Below are positions 23,801-37,387 of a DNA stretch of 64,000 nucleotides, piece by piece (the stretch's first letter is position 1; every line of letters begins with the position of its first letter). The position numbers and the translations under genes are program-made. Under the pieces are notes generated by a model. That model was not told where the DNA came from. It did not search any database and saw nothing but the letters and a program-made list of their open reading frames with translations. This DNA comes from Kappaphycus alvarezii (lineage: Eukaryota > Rhodophyta > Florideophyceae > Gigartinales > Solieriaceae). The DNA is taken from assembly GCA_002205965.3 (NCBI GenBank), contig NADL03000699.1, forward strand, positions 1,116,001 to 1,180,000, read 5' to 3'.

Positions 23801-26160
23801 ATTCCGCAGCTTAGTAGATTCAGCTTTTCTGGTAAGTAAGATTTCACTGATTAAAATGTAACAATTTCGAATAGAAACTCAAGTTGTTTTATTGATGTTC
23901 TTGTCTTGCAGTTGTACTAACCCCGAGTACCGGAACCGTTTTGCTATAGAGTTATATTTTTTTCCTCAACTATATAAACTATTGTTTAACCTCATCCTTC
24001 AAGAAGAATTCAGTGTCATATTCTCCACAAATGATGTTATTATGATGTTATTATCTAGCTCATTCCCGCTTCTGTAATAGTGTAAGTGGTAATTTTATCC
24101 TTAGATTATTTTTTCTCCCTCTGATAATTTATCTGAAACTCTGTCTAGGAACAAAAAGTAAATTATTATTCGTTTACAATTAGCTTTCAATATTTATGCT
24201 TATTTAATATCAAAATGAATTTACACAAGCTTAAATACGTATATAAAACTTTATTTTTATAATCGAAAACGAGAATGTTCCCAGAAATTACACAATTTTA
24301 AACATTATAAATTATAAATTATATTGGTGTACTATTTTAATAAAAAATTGCTACATTTCGCTATTTATTAAATTTGAGGCCAATACTTTTTACAGTTTCG
24401 CTTGCTTACGTAAAAATATGTTTTCAAAGATATATCATGGATATTTTCATTATTCTAAATAATATTTTTACTTTTATTAATACGAAGATTCCAAAAGGTA
24501 TTCACGTACAAACATGCTTTTATATTTAGAGATGACATGTAAAGACAAGTATTCATACTATTTCTGCATAGCATCATAATTTCTTCTTTGCTCCGATATT
24601 GTACTCAGACTCTCATAAATATGTTTGTAGGGAAAACTTCTTTTATCAAATGCTAAGAGATCAGAATAAAAAACTTTTAACGCGTAAAACTTAAATCAGT
24701 AAAAAATAGTAATATTGTGTGCGCACGTTTTTTCGGATGTTATATTAGCCTTAAATTGCAAATTAAGCAACGAAGGACAGAATATTTTTGCAAATTCTAT
24801 AATGGCCATTTTTGAAACTTTTCCAAGTCTAAGGGCATTGTATAGACTTTCGAAACGTGGAAAACTTGAAAACTTGAAACTCGAGGCGCCAAATAAGGGC
24901 CAATAAGCGTTTCACAAACATCCACGTATGACTCAGTCTTTCAACCCCCCTTGGGAAATCTGGGATATTCCATTAAGACTTTGGAACTTAAGATAAGGAT
25001 AAACTCAACGGAATCAACCCACACTCCACCAAACTGCCGAAATCTGCGCCGGCATATATTTAGACTTTCATCGTGTCCCACCTAAAAACAACCATGTCCA
25101 CCTTTCACCTCCAGGTATTCCCAGCAGAAAAACCCACTTCACCTTGCACATTATGCTTACATTCGTCTCTTTCGATAAACGCCAGCCCTCTACCGCAGAG
25201 GCTTCACACTAAGCCCACCTCAGCCCGCACATTGTCGTCACCCTCCATCTCTTCGGCAGATTTCCAGCTCTCTGACGCCCACCGAATCCGCCTCACTTCG
25301 CACAGCCCCATCCCGCACAATATCTGCACCTCATCAGGTACTCTTTAGTCGAAATTTGTCTCCAGGTAGACCACGAGCCCCTTCCTGTCCATTGTACTCA
25401 ACTCAGAGTCGTAAAGACACCTCTATTATTTTTTGTCTGCTGTTTTAGAGTGCAATTGCGACGTTTTAGACGGCAGCAGTACGGTGATAGGACATGTGGG
25501 AAATATTGGCCTCGATGGTGTGGCATATGGGAAATCTACTATTTCCTATATGCAACGGCAACTGCATCTGTGTACCACGGAGAGAAGTCTATAGAATTAT
25601 TTTAAAGATTGAATCATTGAAAATTTTAGTATAATTTGTTTCAACCTTTCAATTGTTCAGGGCTTCAAACGTCTATACAGCTTCCCACGGATCCCCTGAG
25701 GTACAAAAGTCTCTAATAAATGATCAATATACATAGGAAAATATTAAGAAAAATTATTCAGCGTTTTTACTTGGTATTTTGGGTGAGTGAACGATTTTTT
25801 GAATTTTTTCGAGACTTTATCGATTTATGTATCCTTATTTTTGTGGAATGCATATTCATGATATAAGCTTTATGAGATCAAATTCTCTAAACAGATAGAA
25901 GATAGGTTTCGAAGCTTGTCGGGGATCACTATTAAAGAAATTATGTATTTCAACAAGCATGTCCAGGCTGAAGTAAGTGTGCAATATTTGCTCTCTAGCG
26001 GGCCATATTTGTATACATTGCGTAATTTGACTTGATAAGGTCAAATTTTATTTATTATATTTTGATATTTTGCCCTTTAAGGATCCAAGCACTTTTTTTG
26101 GTTTAATGACTTGAATCAAGCACCGATATGATGGGCGAATGCACCTTGATTCTGTCAAAT
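20900..26160. other. AT-rich block without recognisable genes
   Basis: Composition changes near 20.9 kb to roughly 70% A+T by eye and stays so to about 24.9 kb. A short, more GC-rich island follows (24.95-25.6 kb), then AT-rich sequence to about 26.16 kb. No ORF exceeds about 91 codons, and none has a domain I recognise. I saw no rRNA, tRNA or photosynthesis/respiration protein signature, so an organelle origin is not supported by reading alone. Confidence 0.6.
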
Positions 26161-26319
26161 TTTGGTAAATCAAGCTTTAAAAACGTTTGAGCTAGAAGAG
26201 ATACGAATAACTTGTGTTAAGCTACCGTAAATAGCGACCTATAATTTAGCCTCTTAATCAATTATATTTCGTAATTAGAATGGCATGGCTCAATTAGTGG
26301 TCTTCACAGTCCATACTTT

Positions 26320-29300
26320 CAGAAATTTGCCCTTTCTAGATTGCTGCACATTGCAATGCGATCATCCCCACCCACTGCTGCCCGTAACTAGTACTTCACT
26401 ACATTTATAAATGTTCCCATTTTGAACACAAAGTCCGTTCAGTGTAAGCTCGGTGAAATTTTTAGAAATTAAGCTAAGGGGCCGACCGCCACGCCCCTCT
26501 TCATACCTCTCAACCTCTCGATCCGATTGCGATTTCTGCACGGACAGTCAACCCGTCGACGTATCAGAGTCCAATGGAAACTCCGCACATATTTTCGCCC
26601 CGATTCGATCTCCTGAATTGACTAGCTTCAGCAGATAGTCCCATCCACATCTTTCTTTCTGAGCGTGAATAGTATAATGCGGCTGTCGAAACCCAAGCTG
26701 GTCTAAACTCAATTAACCGGGCTGGTTGCTTTGATGCTCTACCACTCCTATCGCTTCTGTGTGCATATATTTTTGGGGCTCAGTACACATCTAATCATCA
26801 ACTAACCGAACCCATCGTTGACCAGAAGCACTAATATCTTGTATCTGCTTCAAGACAAGTCTACTTCAACGAGTCCACGGGGAATTCCATATTCAATGTG
26901 CTCCCAGAGAAGTCTGAACTAGATGCGCGACTGCTCCAGACATTAAACATCTCTCCCTGAAAGCAAAGCTGCGCGAAATTTGTCTAGAAAGCTCAAAAGG
27001 CGGTAGTGAAACACCTCATCGCTGTACTTCAGCCGCAAGCAATTTCCTTTTCACCATAGCTCTAAGTAATTTTTCTCATTTCATACAATCTCCGGTGTCT
27101 TTTCTCCAATTAACACCCCACACGGTCCCACAAACGCCGTGACCTACTTCAGGTCGTGTATGGAAAGTATTTTTGCGAATTAAGATGTTCTCATACGGCG
27201 CGATGAGGTTCTGTGTAATTCTAAACACTACCCTGAACAACATGAAACTATTCACAAATCCTTGCAAATATGTGCTAAAAATTCATGAAGTTGAACCTCA
27301 ACAAATGTGAGTTGGTGCTGAAATCAGCTCAGTTCTGTGGCATATTTTTCGACAGTGATAGTGTCCGATTTAACACTTGCAACTACGATCCTTTGGTCAG
27401 CATTCCAACCGGAAAACAGCCGGTTCTTTGATGTAGCTGGTTCATAGTGCGAACGGTATGTTCATGGCCATAACACATTTCTAGTAGTGGCACCAGTACA
27501 GAAACGCCTGTACAACTCACGCACGAAGAAAACGTCTAGAATCGCCCTCTTTCGGCATGGGGGACAGAAATAGCAGTACCTTTAAATGCCTTATTCGATC
27601 GATGACGTAACAGTTCAAGCTCGGCACACTATATCCTTACAAAAGGTTTTTTCTCTTCACTGATGCATCATAGCACTACTGGGCTGGTGTCCCCCCACAA
27701 ATGAAAACGTCGTATTTCTTGAACTGTACAACCCCGCTGCAAGAATGGAACGCGAGCCGATCGCATTCGTCTCCGCATCTTTCAAAGGCTTATCCTATCG
27801 TTTTTCAATACCATAACGGGAGTGCTATGCGTTAATTGTCAAAGTGATTCGGCTCCCACATATTCTGGAAGCATGTGGATAATTTCCTTGTTCCCCGACC
27901 ACAAGAACATTCAGTTCATGGTTTCTCTGTAAATATTCGATACTAATTTCGTTCCACATATCTTCGGAAAAACACATGGTTTTTGTGTCTGTCAAATTTC
28001 AACTACTGTTTGGAGTACTTTCGGGGAGAGTGCAACTCATAGGCTGACTTGCACACTCGTTGAGCTTAAAGTAGATAGGATGAATTACCTGTACTCTTGA
28101 TGCATCTCTGAGAGTCCCGCTGCTTTTACAGGACAAGCCTGAGCTCCTTTCCATTTCGGAAATTTCTAAGTCACATGCGAAATTTCCTCCTGATGAACAA
28201 TTTGATTTCACGCTCACCAAAAATTGATAATGTCGAAGTATGTAAAAATGATGCACGACCGCAATATGTTCCAGTCGATGGCAAGCAAAATTCAGTTGCA
28301 TATTGCTGTCTCCGCGCACTTGGGCTCCGGTGGACACAAAACAGATTATATGGGAACCTGGCATTTTTGCGCACGCCAACTGTACATGCAGTAAGCACAG
28401 TTTGTCGTCTCCTGTGCCATCTTCCTGCCTTGTGAAATTGCCAAGTTCTCATGACCTTGGGCCGTCTACAGTAAATTCATCGATCATCAGACCGATCACC
28501 AAGCACCTACTCAGCCTCTCACCGACCCTCGGAGACCGTAGTAGTCTCGCTGGTTATACAAGTATCGCTAGTTAGTGACCGACAAGACTAGAAATGCACG
28601 GGTTAGTTGTAGCTGGTTTTACCTAGAGTACGTCCGGAGTACTCGGCGCTACCCCTTTCATGGCGTGACCGGAGTCGTCACTGCTTCCTTTTTATGGTCG
28701 ATCCCGCATCATTAGTATCGCCTACCCTCTAAAACTACCACTCTTATCTTTTGAAACTTTTTTACCTTTTTCACTTCCTTCCCTGTCCCCTTTTTACCAT
28801 TTCTCTTACTTCATTGTACCCCATAAATTTACCTAGAGGACCCCAAAGCATGTTTTTAAGCCTATGGACGCGACCTACGGTCGGTCTGCCCAGCTACACT
28901 GTTATCTATGTAGCATAGCTAGACATAGATAGGCAGATGTCCCGAGGGAGCTTAGCTTCAAAACTCCAACTACCCGGTTTGTGGCCTTTCCGAGGCAATA
29001 TTACTACAGATATTTCGTGATGAAGTTACAAGGAAAACAATGGATGCACATGCTTACGCTATTGTACAGAGAAGTCTAGTCTGCCTGATGCTGGAAGTTA
29101 AATGAAGGTTCTAGGCGCTGCTGGACAACAGAAGCATGCGAAAAGACACTAAAAGTTGCTTCATGTCGACTTTCTGTACATTGGCGAGTCGAAATCCGTT
29201 CACAGCTACATTCTAATCGTAAAGGACGCCTTCTCTGGCCACTTTTTTCTTAAAAGTTGTAGAAAAATGGTTGCAAGCGCCGCAGCTTCTGTGTTTTTTA

Positions 29301-29520
29301 GTACTTTACTACGTTTTTCCCAATGCTCAAATGGTTCTCTGAGCAGTGGGTACCTTCGCGATGACATCATGTCTCTTCTAGCCTCAACATTGGGGTGCAT
29401 CGTTGCTTTTCAAATGCGTACGTGTCGTGGTACAATGAGACCGGAAATGCAGTTTGCAAGGAAATTCTCCGTGCATTTCACACAGTAAGCACAGAACTGA
29501 AAGTCCCAGAAACTAGTTGA
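26320..29520 (+). mobile_element. Ty3/gypsy-type pol fossil, copy 1
   Basis: Plus-strand remnants occur in the usual Ty3/gypsy pol order. A protease/RT-side segment lies near 26,320-26,560. The RT end is near 27,290 (a LNLNKCELVLKSAQFCG-like stretch), and the RNase H start near 27,650 (FTDAS followed by a W-AGV). Integrase-core remains start near 29,155 (a LLHVDFLYIGES stretch, then YILIVKDAFSGHFFL). It is heavily broken, with many breaks, and no intact frame covers a full domain. Age: old, by the degree of decay. The segment at 26,340-26,560 matches 31,610-31,815, so a second copy of the same family lies downstream in the same orientation. Confidence 0.6.
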
Positions 29521-30395
29521 CCTTGATTTGCCAGTATGGCACATTTCGTTCTGTTATGGCAAAAATTTTGCCGCGTGTGCCAAGCAAGAAACGCTTGGCG
29601 AGCGTGGCAATTAATTTTTCCCTGCTGTACAAAACTTTCAAGGATTTTTTTGGCATGCTGTCCTGCGAAAATGCACCCATTCTCAACATTTTCGCTTGTG
29701 CTGCTCCCCCTTCATTGTCTAAGCTCGTCGCGCGTCCTCCTCCTTTTGCCCCCTCCTTCTTTTCTACGCTATTTCTACCTACGTCAGCATTCATCCGCCT
29801 CTTTCTGCGTACAGGCATGGTATCAAAGCACATTTATACCCACGTATTCTAATCTCTCCGCTTCTCTATCCACCTTCTACTACCCCTTTACACCCTTTCA
29901 TATCCTATTTCTCCCATTCCACCATGCCCTACCGCATCTCGGACGTTGCACTCCCCTGTCCCCCTATTTCTCGTCGTCAGCCGCCTTCTTCGTCCTCGTT
30001 TGCTACCGTGCGCCACCTCATGCGGCCTATGGATGCTCCTCCTCTTCGCCCTTTCCGGGCTCCCATGAAGCCCAGGCGTGTCACGCCTCCCTCTCCGCCG
30101 AACTGATTGGCCATCAGAAATCTACTGGAATTAGAGGCTGAGGAGGTATCTGAGGAGGGAGAGGTGTCCTCGGATGAGGAAAAAGGTGCTGTCCCCTAAG
30201 GAGTTTTTGGAAAAGTCACTTGTGTATGTGCATTTAGACCCGGCTGGGGGGTCTGCTACCTACGATAAGGATTATCCTAAGCCAGTACTGGAAGAGGACC
30301 GTAAATGCATGTGTCGTCTGTGCTTCTATTATAGCCGACTTCATATTCATCCGAAGAGCGAGAGGGTGGCTAAACCGCCTTGTTTCATTGATTAG
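29520..30395 (+). other. 3' part of gypsy region and short unidentified ORFs
   Basis: The stretch lies between integrase remains and a putative LTR. Overlapping frames of 60-201 codons (for example 29,536-30,141) are rich in Ser, Pro, Leu and Phe because the DNA is pyrimidine-rich. I give them little weight. A short acidic stretch (ELEAEEVSEEGEVSSDEEKG) is read near 30,130-30,190. It looks protein-like but is unassigned. Confidence 0.25.
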
Positions 30396-30568
30396 ATTTT
30401 ATTTAGTTGTAGTTGCTCCAAACATTTACGTATTTTTGCGTATTGATGGGTATTAGAAATTCTATATAAGTGAGGAAAATTCGCGCCTCTGGGGAGAGAA
30501 AAAGAGAAGGAGGATTGAGTTAATTTTTTTTTTAGCTTTCGCTAACTGAGTTCAGAGTGAGCTCAGAA
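30396..30568 (+). repeat. Putative LTR end with TATA-like box and primer site (fossil)
   Basis: A TATATAAG box lies near 30,463, followed by about 100 bases and then TTGGTAGCGAC at 30,570. A TGG at that point is compatible with a tRNA primer-binding site directly after an LTR. Sequence further right is gag-like and then protease-like in the same orientation, which fits a 5' LTR. The LTR start and its partner were not found. Confidence 0.3.
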
Positions 30569-30569
30569 G

Positions 30570-31830
30570 TTGGTAGCGACTTTTTATTTTTCGTTTATTT
30601 CCTTGTATCCCATCCCTCCTCCTTTTCATTTTTTCTTTACTATTTCCCCTTCTATCCCCTGTAGTCAACCTTTTCGCACTCTTGTCGCGTGCAACGACTC
30701 TCTGTCTAGCAGAGTTAGTAAGATATACCATACTTGTTGTGTGGTTGTGCCGTTGCCCTGTTATCAGACCTATAGTCATACCTGCTCTGTATGGCATCAT
30801 CAAAAACTCTCCCTCCCAATTTCTCAATGGCCGTTGCCGAATCATATTGCTTACATAAAGAAACACCGCAAATCTTTTGGCGATCGTGTTATCCTTTGTT
30901 CAAAGTCGGGAGTGCAGTCGCTCGAATAAGCGTACAAAATTCAAGACCTCGACATGGGAGAATTGCAAAAATCTCTTGATGACATGCAACACAGTCCACT
31001 TGAAACGCTTTAGAAAACAATTAAAACGTCCATAGGGCACCATAATCGCCAAACACATGAGCTATCTTGCAAGGCAACTGTCGGTTACTACGTTTTTGTC
31101 GCGCGTATGCACGGTCCGTGTACGAAAAATCCGGTGATTTGGATGAGTTTTCTATGTCTCTCTACGATATTTTCTGACTTCACAGAGGAGATAGAGCATC
31201 TTTCTACTATGTAAAAGGGATTTGTGAGTATCTGTCGTGTCAAGAACCATTTCGACCCAAAATTTTGCTCTGAAAGCGGACCTAATAGGATTTCTGACCT
31301 CTCTGACAGCGCACTGCACACTTTTGATAAGATCAATTGACTTACGTGAGCAACACAGTCTCTTTGAAGGCTTTTGTGCCGTTAAAAGGACTCAAATGAC
31401 ATAGTGATTCCTGAGAGCTGCTCAAGATCATGTATGACGACGCACTAAGCAAAATGCGTGCGTCCTTGGATCCGCGTCGGTCAAACGCTTTAATCACGCG
31501 AGAAAAGCGTTTCCTACATTTGTAGTTGCTAGGGTTACTGTTGTCCTACATTCTTTAATTGGAATTGAATGACTCAATTCGCTTTATCAACAGTGTATTT
31601 TCAGGAAAATGCCCTGTTGAGATGCCGCACATTATATTGTGACCATCCTTACCTAGTGCTGCCCGAAAATTGCACTTCACCAATTTCAGATTTGGGTTCA
31701 CTGTGAACCCAATCTCTGCGCTACATAAGCGCTTGACAAATTCAACAAAGTAAATTCCTGGCAGACCACTACGCCACATTTCATACCTCTTTACCTGTCC
31801 ATCCGATTGCATAACAGCTTACTGATTCGA
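30570..31830 (+). mobile_element. Ty3/gypsy-type gag-protease fossil, copy 2
   Basis: Starting just after the putative primer site, a plus-strand frame near 30,790 begins with MASSKTLPPNFSMAVAESY and looks like the start of a gag. The 31,610-31,815 segment is clearly related to 26,340-26,560 in copy 1 (shared GCTGCCCG, CTTCATACCTCT, CCGATTGC blocks). Much broken. RT and later parts are absent. Together with copy 1 it looks like two partial elements of one family in head-to-tail order around a shared LTR. Confidence 0.4.
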
Positions 31831-32247
31831 AGAGAGGCAGCGGAGTTGTTACGCATTGTACGTGCTCTGCAGGCTACGGCAGGGCACGGTGTTCGTTGCA
31901 AGTTTGCTAGCCCTTTTGCTTACAATCCGTAGCCCATTAGAGCTTATATAGGGGTATGGAGCCTACCGTAGTGAGACATAGAAAGGTCAACTGCAATGTG
32001 GATCATGATTAACCCTGATGCGACAGCATCAAAGTGCATCAAACCATCATCTGAGTTCTTGAAGCAATGCATTGCACCAACTTGGGAAGTGCTTGGATCC
32101 ATAAAAGTAAACTATCCAAATGCACAGATGATATTTGACCGTACCAATTCAACTTACCCAACATAAATTGTAGTAAACTGTGTTTACTCAGGACTCATTT
32201 GCGCGTTCTACCCTACATTTTTATAGACCTGTAAGTAGTTTCATCTA
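31831..32247. other. Spacer between gypsy and copia fossils
   Basis: No gene or repeat recognised. Confidence 0.4.
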
Positions 32248-32252
32248 CTTTC

Positions 32253-32565
32253 TGTTGCAGTTTATGGGTACGACCTCAACCTCTAGTCTACCATTACGTG
32301 TACTTCTGTGTTGGGTGAGAAGGCATAACAGGTAATTAAAGTCACAGCAGATTCAAGTCTCCATGGTTGCATTTCCGTTTACACTGACATAATATCCACG
32401 CTGACTCTCTCGCATATAAATCACACTTAATATTTTGGTAATCATGTGAATCAGAAGATTCTGGCATTGGGAACACTCAAGCTGTATTTAAGGAGCACAT
32501 TATGGTAAGAAAATTATGGTAGAGTTGAGATATCTTAGTAATAAAAACATCAAGCTTTATTAATA
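32253..32565 (+). repeat. Copia 5' LTR
   Basis: 313 bp, starts TGTTGCAG and aligns end to end with 37,075-37,387. A TGGGCCCAGG at 32,571, six bases after the LTR, is the candidate tRNA primer site. Confidence 0.9.
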
Positions 32566-35500
32566 GATTATGGGCCCAGGGGCTTTCCTGCGCTTTTGAA
32601 GTTACATTCGTTGCCTATTTGAGTTTTTTTGTTTGGTCACGTCCGAATAGTCGCTACGTTGGATATTCGCGGTTCGTTGTCCGCCTTGGTTAGGTCCAGT
32701 GATAACAACGTAAATGCAGGCCGTCAAGAAATCAGCAACTCACAGCTGATAACTACCATAGCTGGTCCCGGAAGATGAAACTTGTTTTGATAAGTAAGGG
32801 ACTTTGGAGTAACGTCAATGGGACGTTGGCTTCCCCGACTGATGGTAGCAACGAAGATTTCCAGAAGTATCAGATGAAGAAAGAACACCCGTTGGCTATT
32901 ATTCTAATCATTGTAAATTACGATTGTGGTCCGTCCGTAATCGACCTAGAAGACCCGAGGGATGTCTCAGAGACATTTAAAAAACAATTAGATACAGTGT
33001 CAAATCCCTCCGTTGAATTCTACCTTGAACAATACCAGTCCATGAAGAGTCCAGCCGCGGAGGTTTTAATGCAGTTCGCTAATCGCCTGACAGTACTGGG
33101 GAATAAACTGGCAGGTATTTTTCATCACATTGGTAAGTAGGAACAAAGGAGAGATTTACTGCAAGGTTTGACTGATGATTTTGGGAATGTCGCTGATATG
33201 ATTCGAAAGCTTGAAAAGGATAGGACCCCCGCGATTGGAATGCTCGTCATAAAGTAAAGCAAGGGGAGGACAGTACGGAAAGAAATATCACTGTTGCGGG
33301 AGGAAAGGTCACGTCAAGTTCAACTGTTGGGACAACCCTGATAGTTCGCCCTACAAACCTAATCTCGATTACAATAAGAATAAGAAGAATGGCCGAGTTG
33401 ATCGTAAATATTCTAAGGGAGGTCCGGGAAACGATGAAAGTAACAAAGTACATGACCAGAGCAGTGGTGGAAATGTTGACAAATAATACATCTCTTCTGT
33501 CACAACTATCCTTGTGATAATCCAAGAAACTGCTCCTAACATCAAGCATAAATGTTTTATGGACTCGAGTTAGACTGGTCACATGTCAAACAGCACAGAT
33601 ATGTTCTACCTTGTTGATGATCACGGCGAGAGCCAAGAACTTGTTTCTGTTGGCAATGGAAAACAGGTGAAAGCTCACTCGCGCGGGTTGATCCGTTACA
33701 ATGTGGAGTTCTATAAATTAATTGTTATGATCGAATTTAATCACGTACTTCAAATACCCAATCTCATGTGTAACCTCTTATCTGTATCTTCTCTGTGTAA
33801 GAAAGGGTTCAACGAATCTTTGGAATCCAACAAGAATGGAAATAGAGTTTGTTTGGTAACTCGATTCCAAGTTAATTCTCAAAGTTTATTGAGTGCAATG
33901 ATGGACTTTACGAGATGAAAGTGCTTCCAAGTCTTGAGAATCCTGGAAAAAATCCAACTGTTTCCACGGTGAGTCCCCTCTCGCTAGCTGCTAGAGGAAA
34001 ATATCCTTCTAATTCAAAGTAGAATACCTGAAATACAAGACTTGGGCATACCTGCAAGGGAAAAATCCAGAAAATAATCCCGATTGTTGAAAGCATTCAC
34101 ATAACTCAATGTCGTGAGTTGTAAACTTGTGATCCGTGCTTAAACGGTAAGTCAGTAAGGGATTCCCGCAAACTGGTTAATTATTTAAGCACAAAACCAC
34201 TCGATCTTTTGCATGCAGATCTCATTGGACCCGCCCGGTTTCCGTCATCGGGGGTCGCGGCATTGCGTTGCAATCTACGATGATGTGAGTGCACTTTCCT
34301 TGATGCAGTTTACGAAATCTAAGAAAGATGCATCTCAAGCAATGAAGGACAAGACCGTTGAGCTAGAAACGATCTTCAACGCCAAATTCAAGGGTGTGCG
34401 CGTGCGTCGTCTCCGGACTGAAAATGGGAAAAAATTTCTCTCATAGGCATTTAAACGCTGGCCAAAAGATAGAGGCATCATTCATGAATTTAGCGCACCG
34501 TACTCGCCTGAATCAAACCGGAAGGCGGAACGATTAAATCGAACGCTGATGTACATGGCTCGCACAATGATGCAGGAGATCATTTCGGTACCTGGGTATG
34601 AAAAACTTTTAGCGGAGGCGATGCATATTTCCAACTATATAAGAAGTAGGATGTTCACCGGTGCGTGCAGTGAAACTTCAAAAACCCCGTATGAAGTTAT
34701 TACTGGAAAAAGAACTGATATCTTCCATCTCCGCAAGTTTGGGACAAAGGCTTTTGTATATCCCAAAGCAAATACGTACAGGGAAATATTCTGAGCGTGC
34801 TAAGGAAGGAATTGGTGTGGTATTTCATTGTGAAAACAGCTATTGGGTCTATTTACCAGAGGAACGCAAGGTAGTCGTGTCCCTTGATGTCTATATTATT
34901 GAGACAAGTTAATTAAAGGAAGGAAAGAATCCTAAGAACTGTGGTGAGTATGACGTAACGATATATGATACCCCTCATTTAGTTGATTGCGAAGAAGCAC
35001 AAAGTCAAGTTACCTTGGACATTCTGATATGTGTTGCGCGGTGCCAGTGCACTGTCTTCCAGTGCAAGCGTGCGCTCGTGCGCGCTGGCGCTTACATCCA
35101 AGTCGTTCCGACAGTTCCTCCTCCTCTGGCGTACATCCATGCAAACTGTACGGTCATCCCCTTACTAGATTTAGCCACGCCTATTTAGAGTGGCACATGC
35201 ATTATGCTTACATTCAATTACTTCACCAAAATATAACGCAAACGTCGACACGACTATTACTTATGGATCGTCTTCAGTAAAGCAAAAAGATGCATCGGAC
35301 CCAGACGACTTTCGCCAGATGCCAAAAGATATGGGTGCCGTCAGCTCGATTTATTTAGAACACCGTCCTATCCCAGGGAGTGACGAGAATTTAGAGTCCC
35401 GGAAAACAAGATCTGGAAGGGTTACGAAGGAACCACGTCGCTACCCTGACAGTACCGCAATTGTATTGATCGTCCGAATGGGCAACGATGATGCTAAAAT

Positions 35501-37074
35501 AGCGTTGACATATAGTGAGGCCATGGGAGGACCACATGCAGATACTTGGTACTCTGCTACGAAGGTCGAGATAGGGGAAATCGAACGTTTCAAGACTTGT
35601 AACCTTGTCCCTCTCCCATATGATGTGAAACTTGTCGGTAAGAATTGGTGATATGTGAAAGAGTATGATGAACATAGCATTCTGAGCCTCAAACGTGCCA
35701 GACTAGTTGCAAAAGGATTTTATCAGCGTCATGGCATGGATTACGAAGAAATATTTGCTCCTGTAGCAACTTCGACGTCCATTCGATTGCTTTTATCAGT
35801 CAGCTCATCTAAAAATCTAGTGTGGTTGCAGCTGGACGTCAAATCTGTGTTCTTGAATGGCACTCTTGATGATTAAATCTACATTAAGCAACCGGAAGGA
35901 TTTGTAAGCGAAACCCGTAAGGGTTGCGTCTATGAACTGCACAGGGCAATCTATGGTTTAAAGCAGGCATCACGGGCCTGGCGAAAAGTTTCTCATATTA
36001 TCCCCATTGGCATCGGACTTCAGAAATCAGCATCAGATCCTTGCCTTTAAATTCGCTTAGACAAGGGAGCCGAAATATAAATTTTAGTGCAAGTAGACGA
36101 TATACTACTTGCAGGAGACAGTTTGCCTTTTCTCAAGCTAATTGTTAAACAAATCCCCTAGAAGGTCGCAATACGCGTTGAAACAGATGTAAGAAATTTC
36201 CTAGGAATGACCATGGATCGAAATAGGGATACTGGTTCTATCAAAATCTCGAGTCCACAGCCCGTAGACCAAACGATTTCAGTATATAGCATGGATAATT
36301 GCAAACCTACAAGCTTCCCCATCCGTTAAGGCACGGATTTATTCATTCCCAAGGATGCGGTGGAGGGGGAGTATGAGAGCTTTCCTCATGTTCCATACAA
36401 AGACCTATTCGGATCGTTACTGCATCTGTCCAATGGGACCCGTCCCAACATTGATTTCGCTTGCTCAATTCTGTCACGGTTCATGAAGAGTCCTCGCTGT
36501 TGTCATTGGAATGCTGCAAATTCGGTCTTGCGTTACCTGCAGGGAACTAGAAATATGGAAATTGTTTATGACAATTCCGAGGACCCCCTCTATGGCTAAA
36601 CCGATGCTGATTTTGCAGGGGACAAATATTATGGCAAATCCACCAGTGGACATGTGTTTGTCAATGCTGGAGGGAATTTGTCTTGGAGAAGAAAGAAGCA
36701 AAGTTTGGTTGCGCAATCTACAGCTGAGTCTGAGTATGTCACAATGAGCTATGCTGTCCGAGAGGCAATCTAGCTACTTCGGATTTATGCTGTCCATGGG
36801 TGTGCAGAGAACGACAAATTGCAAATCATGGTTTGAGCAGACAATCAAAGTGCTATCAAAATTGCTTCAAATGAAGTCGTGAATGAAAAGTCGAAGCACA
36901 TAGACATCAAGTATCATTTTTAAAGCACCACATCGGCAAAGACACAGTCAAGTTAGTGTTTGTAGAGACTGTCAACACGGTGGCCGATTTCATGACTAAG
37001 TTACTGGCTAAGCCCAAGCATTCTCATTTTCGGGATGGTCATGCGTGTGTGAGAAGGTTGAGCTCGAGGGGGAG

Positions 37075-37387
37075 TGTTGCAGTTTATGCTTACGACCTAA
37101 ACCTGTAGTCTACTATTATGTATACTTCTGTGTTGGGTGATCAGGCATAAATGGTAATGAAAGTGACAGGAGATTAAAGTCTTCATGGTCACATGTCTAT
37201 TTATACTGACATAATATCCACGCTGACTCTCTCGCATGGAAATCACACTTAATATTTGGTAATCATGTGAATCAGGAAGATTCCGGCATTGGGAACACCC
37301 AAGCTGTATTTAAGGAGCACATCATGGTATGGAAGTTATAGTAGAGTTGGGATGCCTTAGTAATAAAAACATAAAGTGTTATTAACA
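37075..37387 (+). repeat. Copia 3' LTR
   Basis: 313 bp, starts TGTTGCAG, ends TTATTAACA. It is directly preceded by the polypurine tract and followed by CTTTC, matching the bases before the 5' LTR. Confidence 0.9.

Larger units (their letters stand above)
32253..37387 (+). mobile_element. Ty1/copia LTR retrotransposon, full length, broken (fossil)
   Basis: The element is 5,135 bp, bounded by two 313-bp LTRs and flanked on both sides by the 5-base target duplication CTTTC (32,248-32,252 and 37,388-37,392). Parts occur in copia order: a gag of the UBN2-like kind (from about 32,775), a zinc-knuckle-like stretch (about 33,270-33,330), protease side (about 33,540), integrase (about 34,200-34,800), reverse transcriptase (about 35,650-36,250, with QRHGMDYEEIFAPVA and a YGLKQASRAW-type segment) and RNase H (about 36,560-36,930). 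Integrase before RT is diagnostic of Ty1/copia. A purine tract (GAGGGGGAG) abuts the 3' LTR. The element is clearly dead, with on the order of a dozen or more breaks. The LTRs differ at roughly 12% of positions by my hand count, so the insertion is old. Confidence 0.9.

Noticed and set aside
20900-26160. Organelle DNA insert
   Set aside because: No rRNA, tRNA or organelle protein motif was found by eye. Kept only as a question.
29536-30141. 201-codon plus-strand frame as a gene
   Set aside because: Its Ser/Pro/Phe/Leu-rich composition follows the pyrimidine-rich DNA, other frames overlap, and it lies in retroelement remains.
35000-35190. A separate gene inside the copia element
   Set aside because: Short GC-richer stretch with no domain; it falls within the fossil and needs no gene to explain it.
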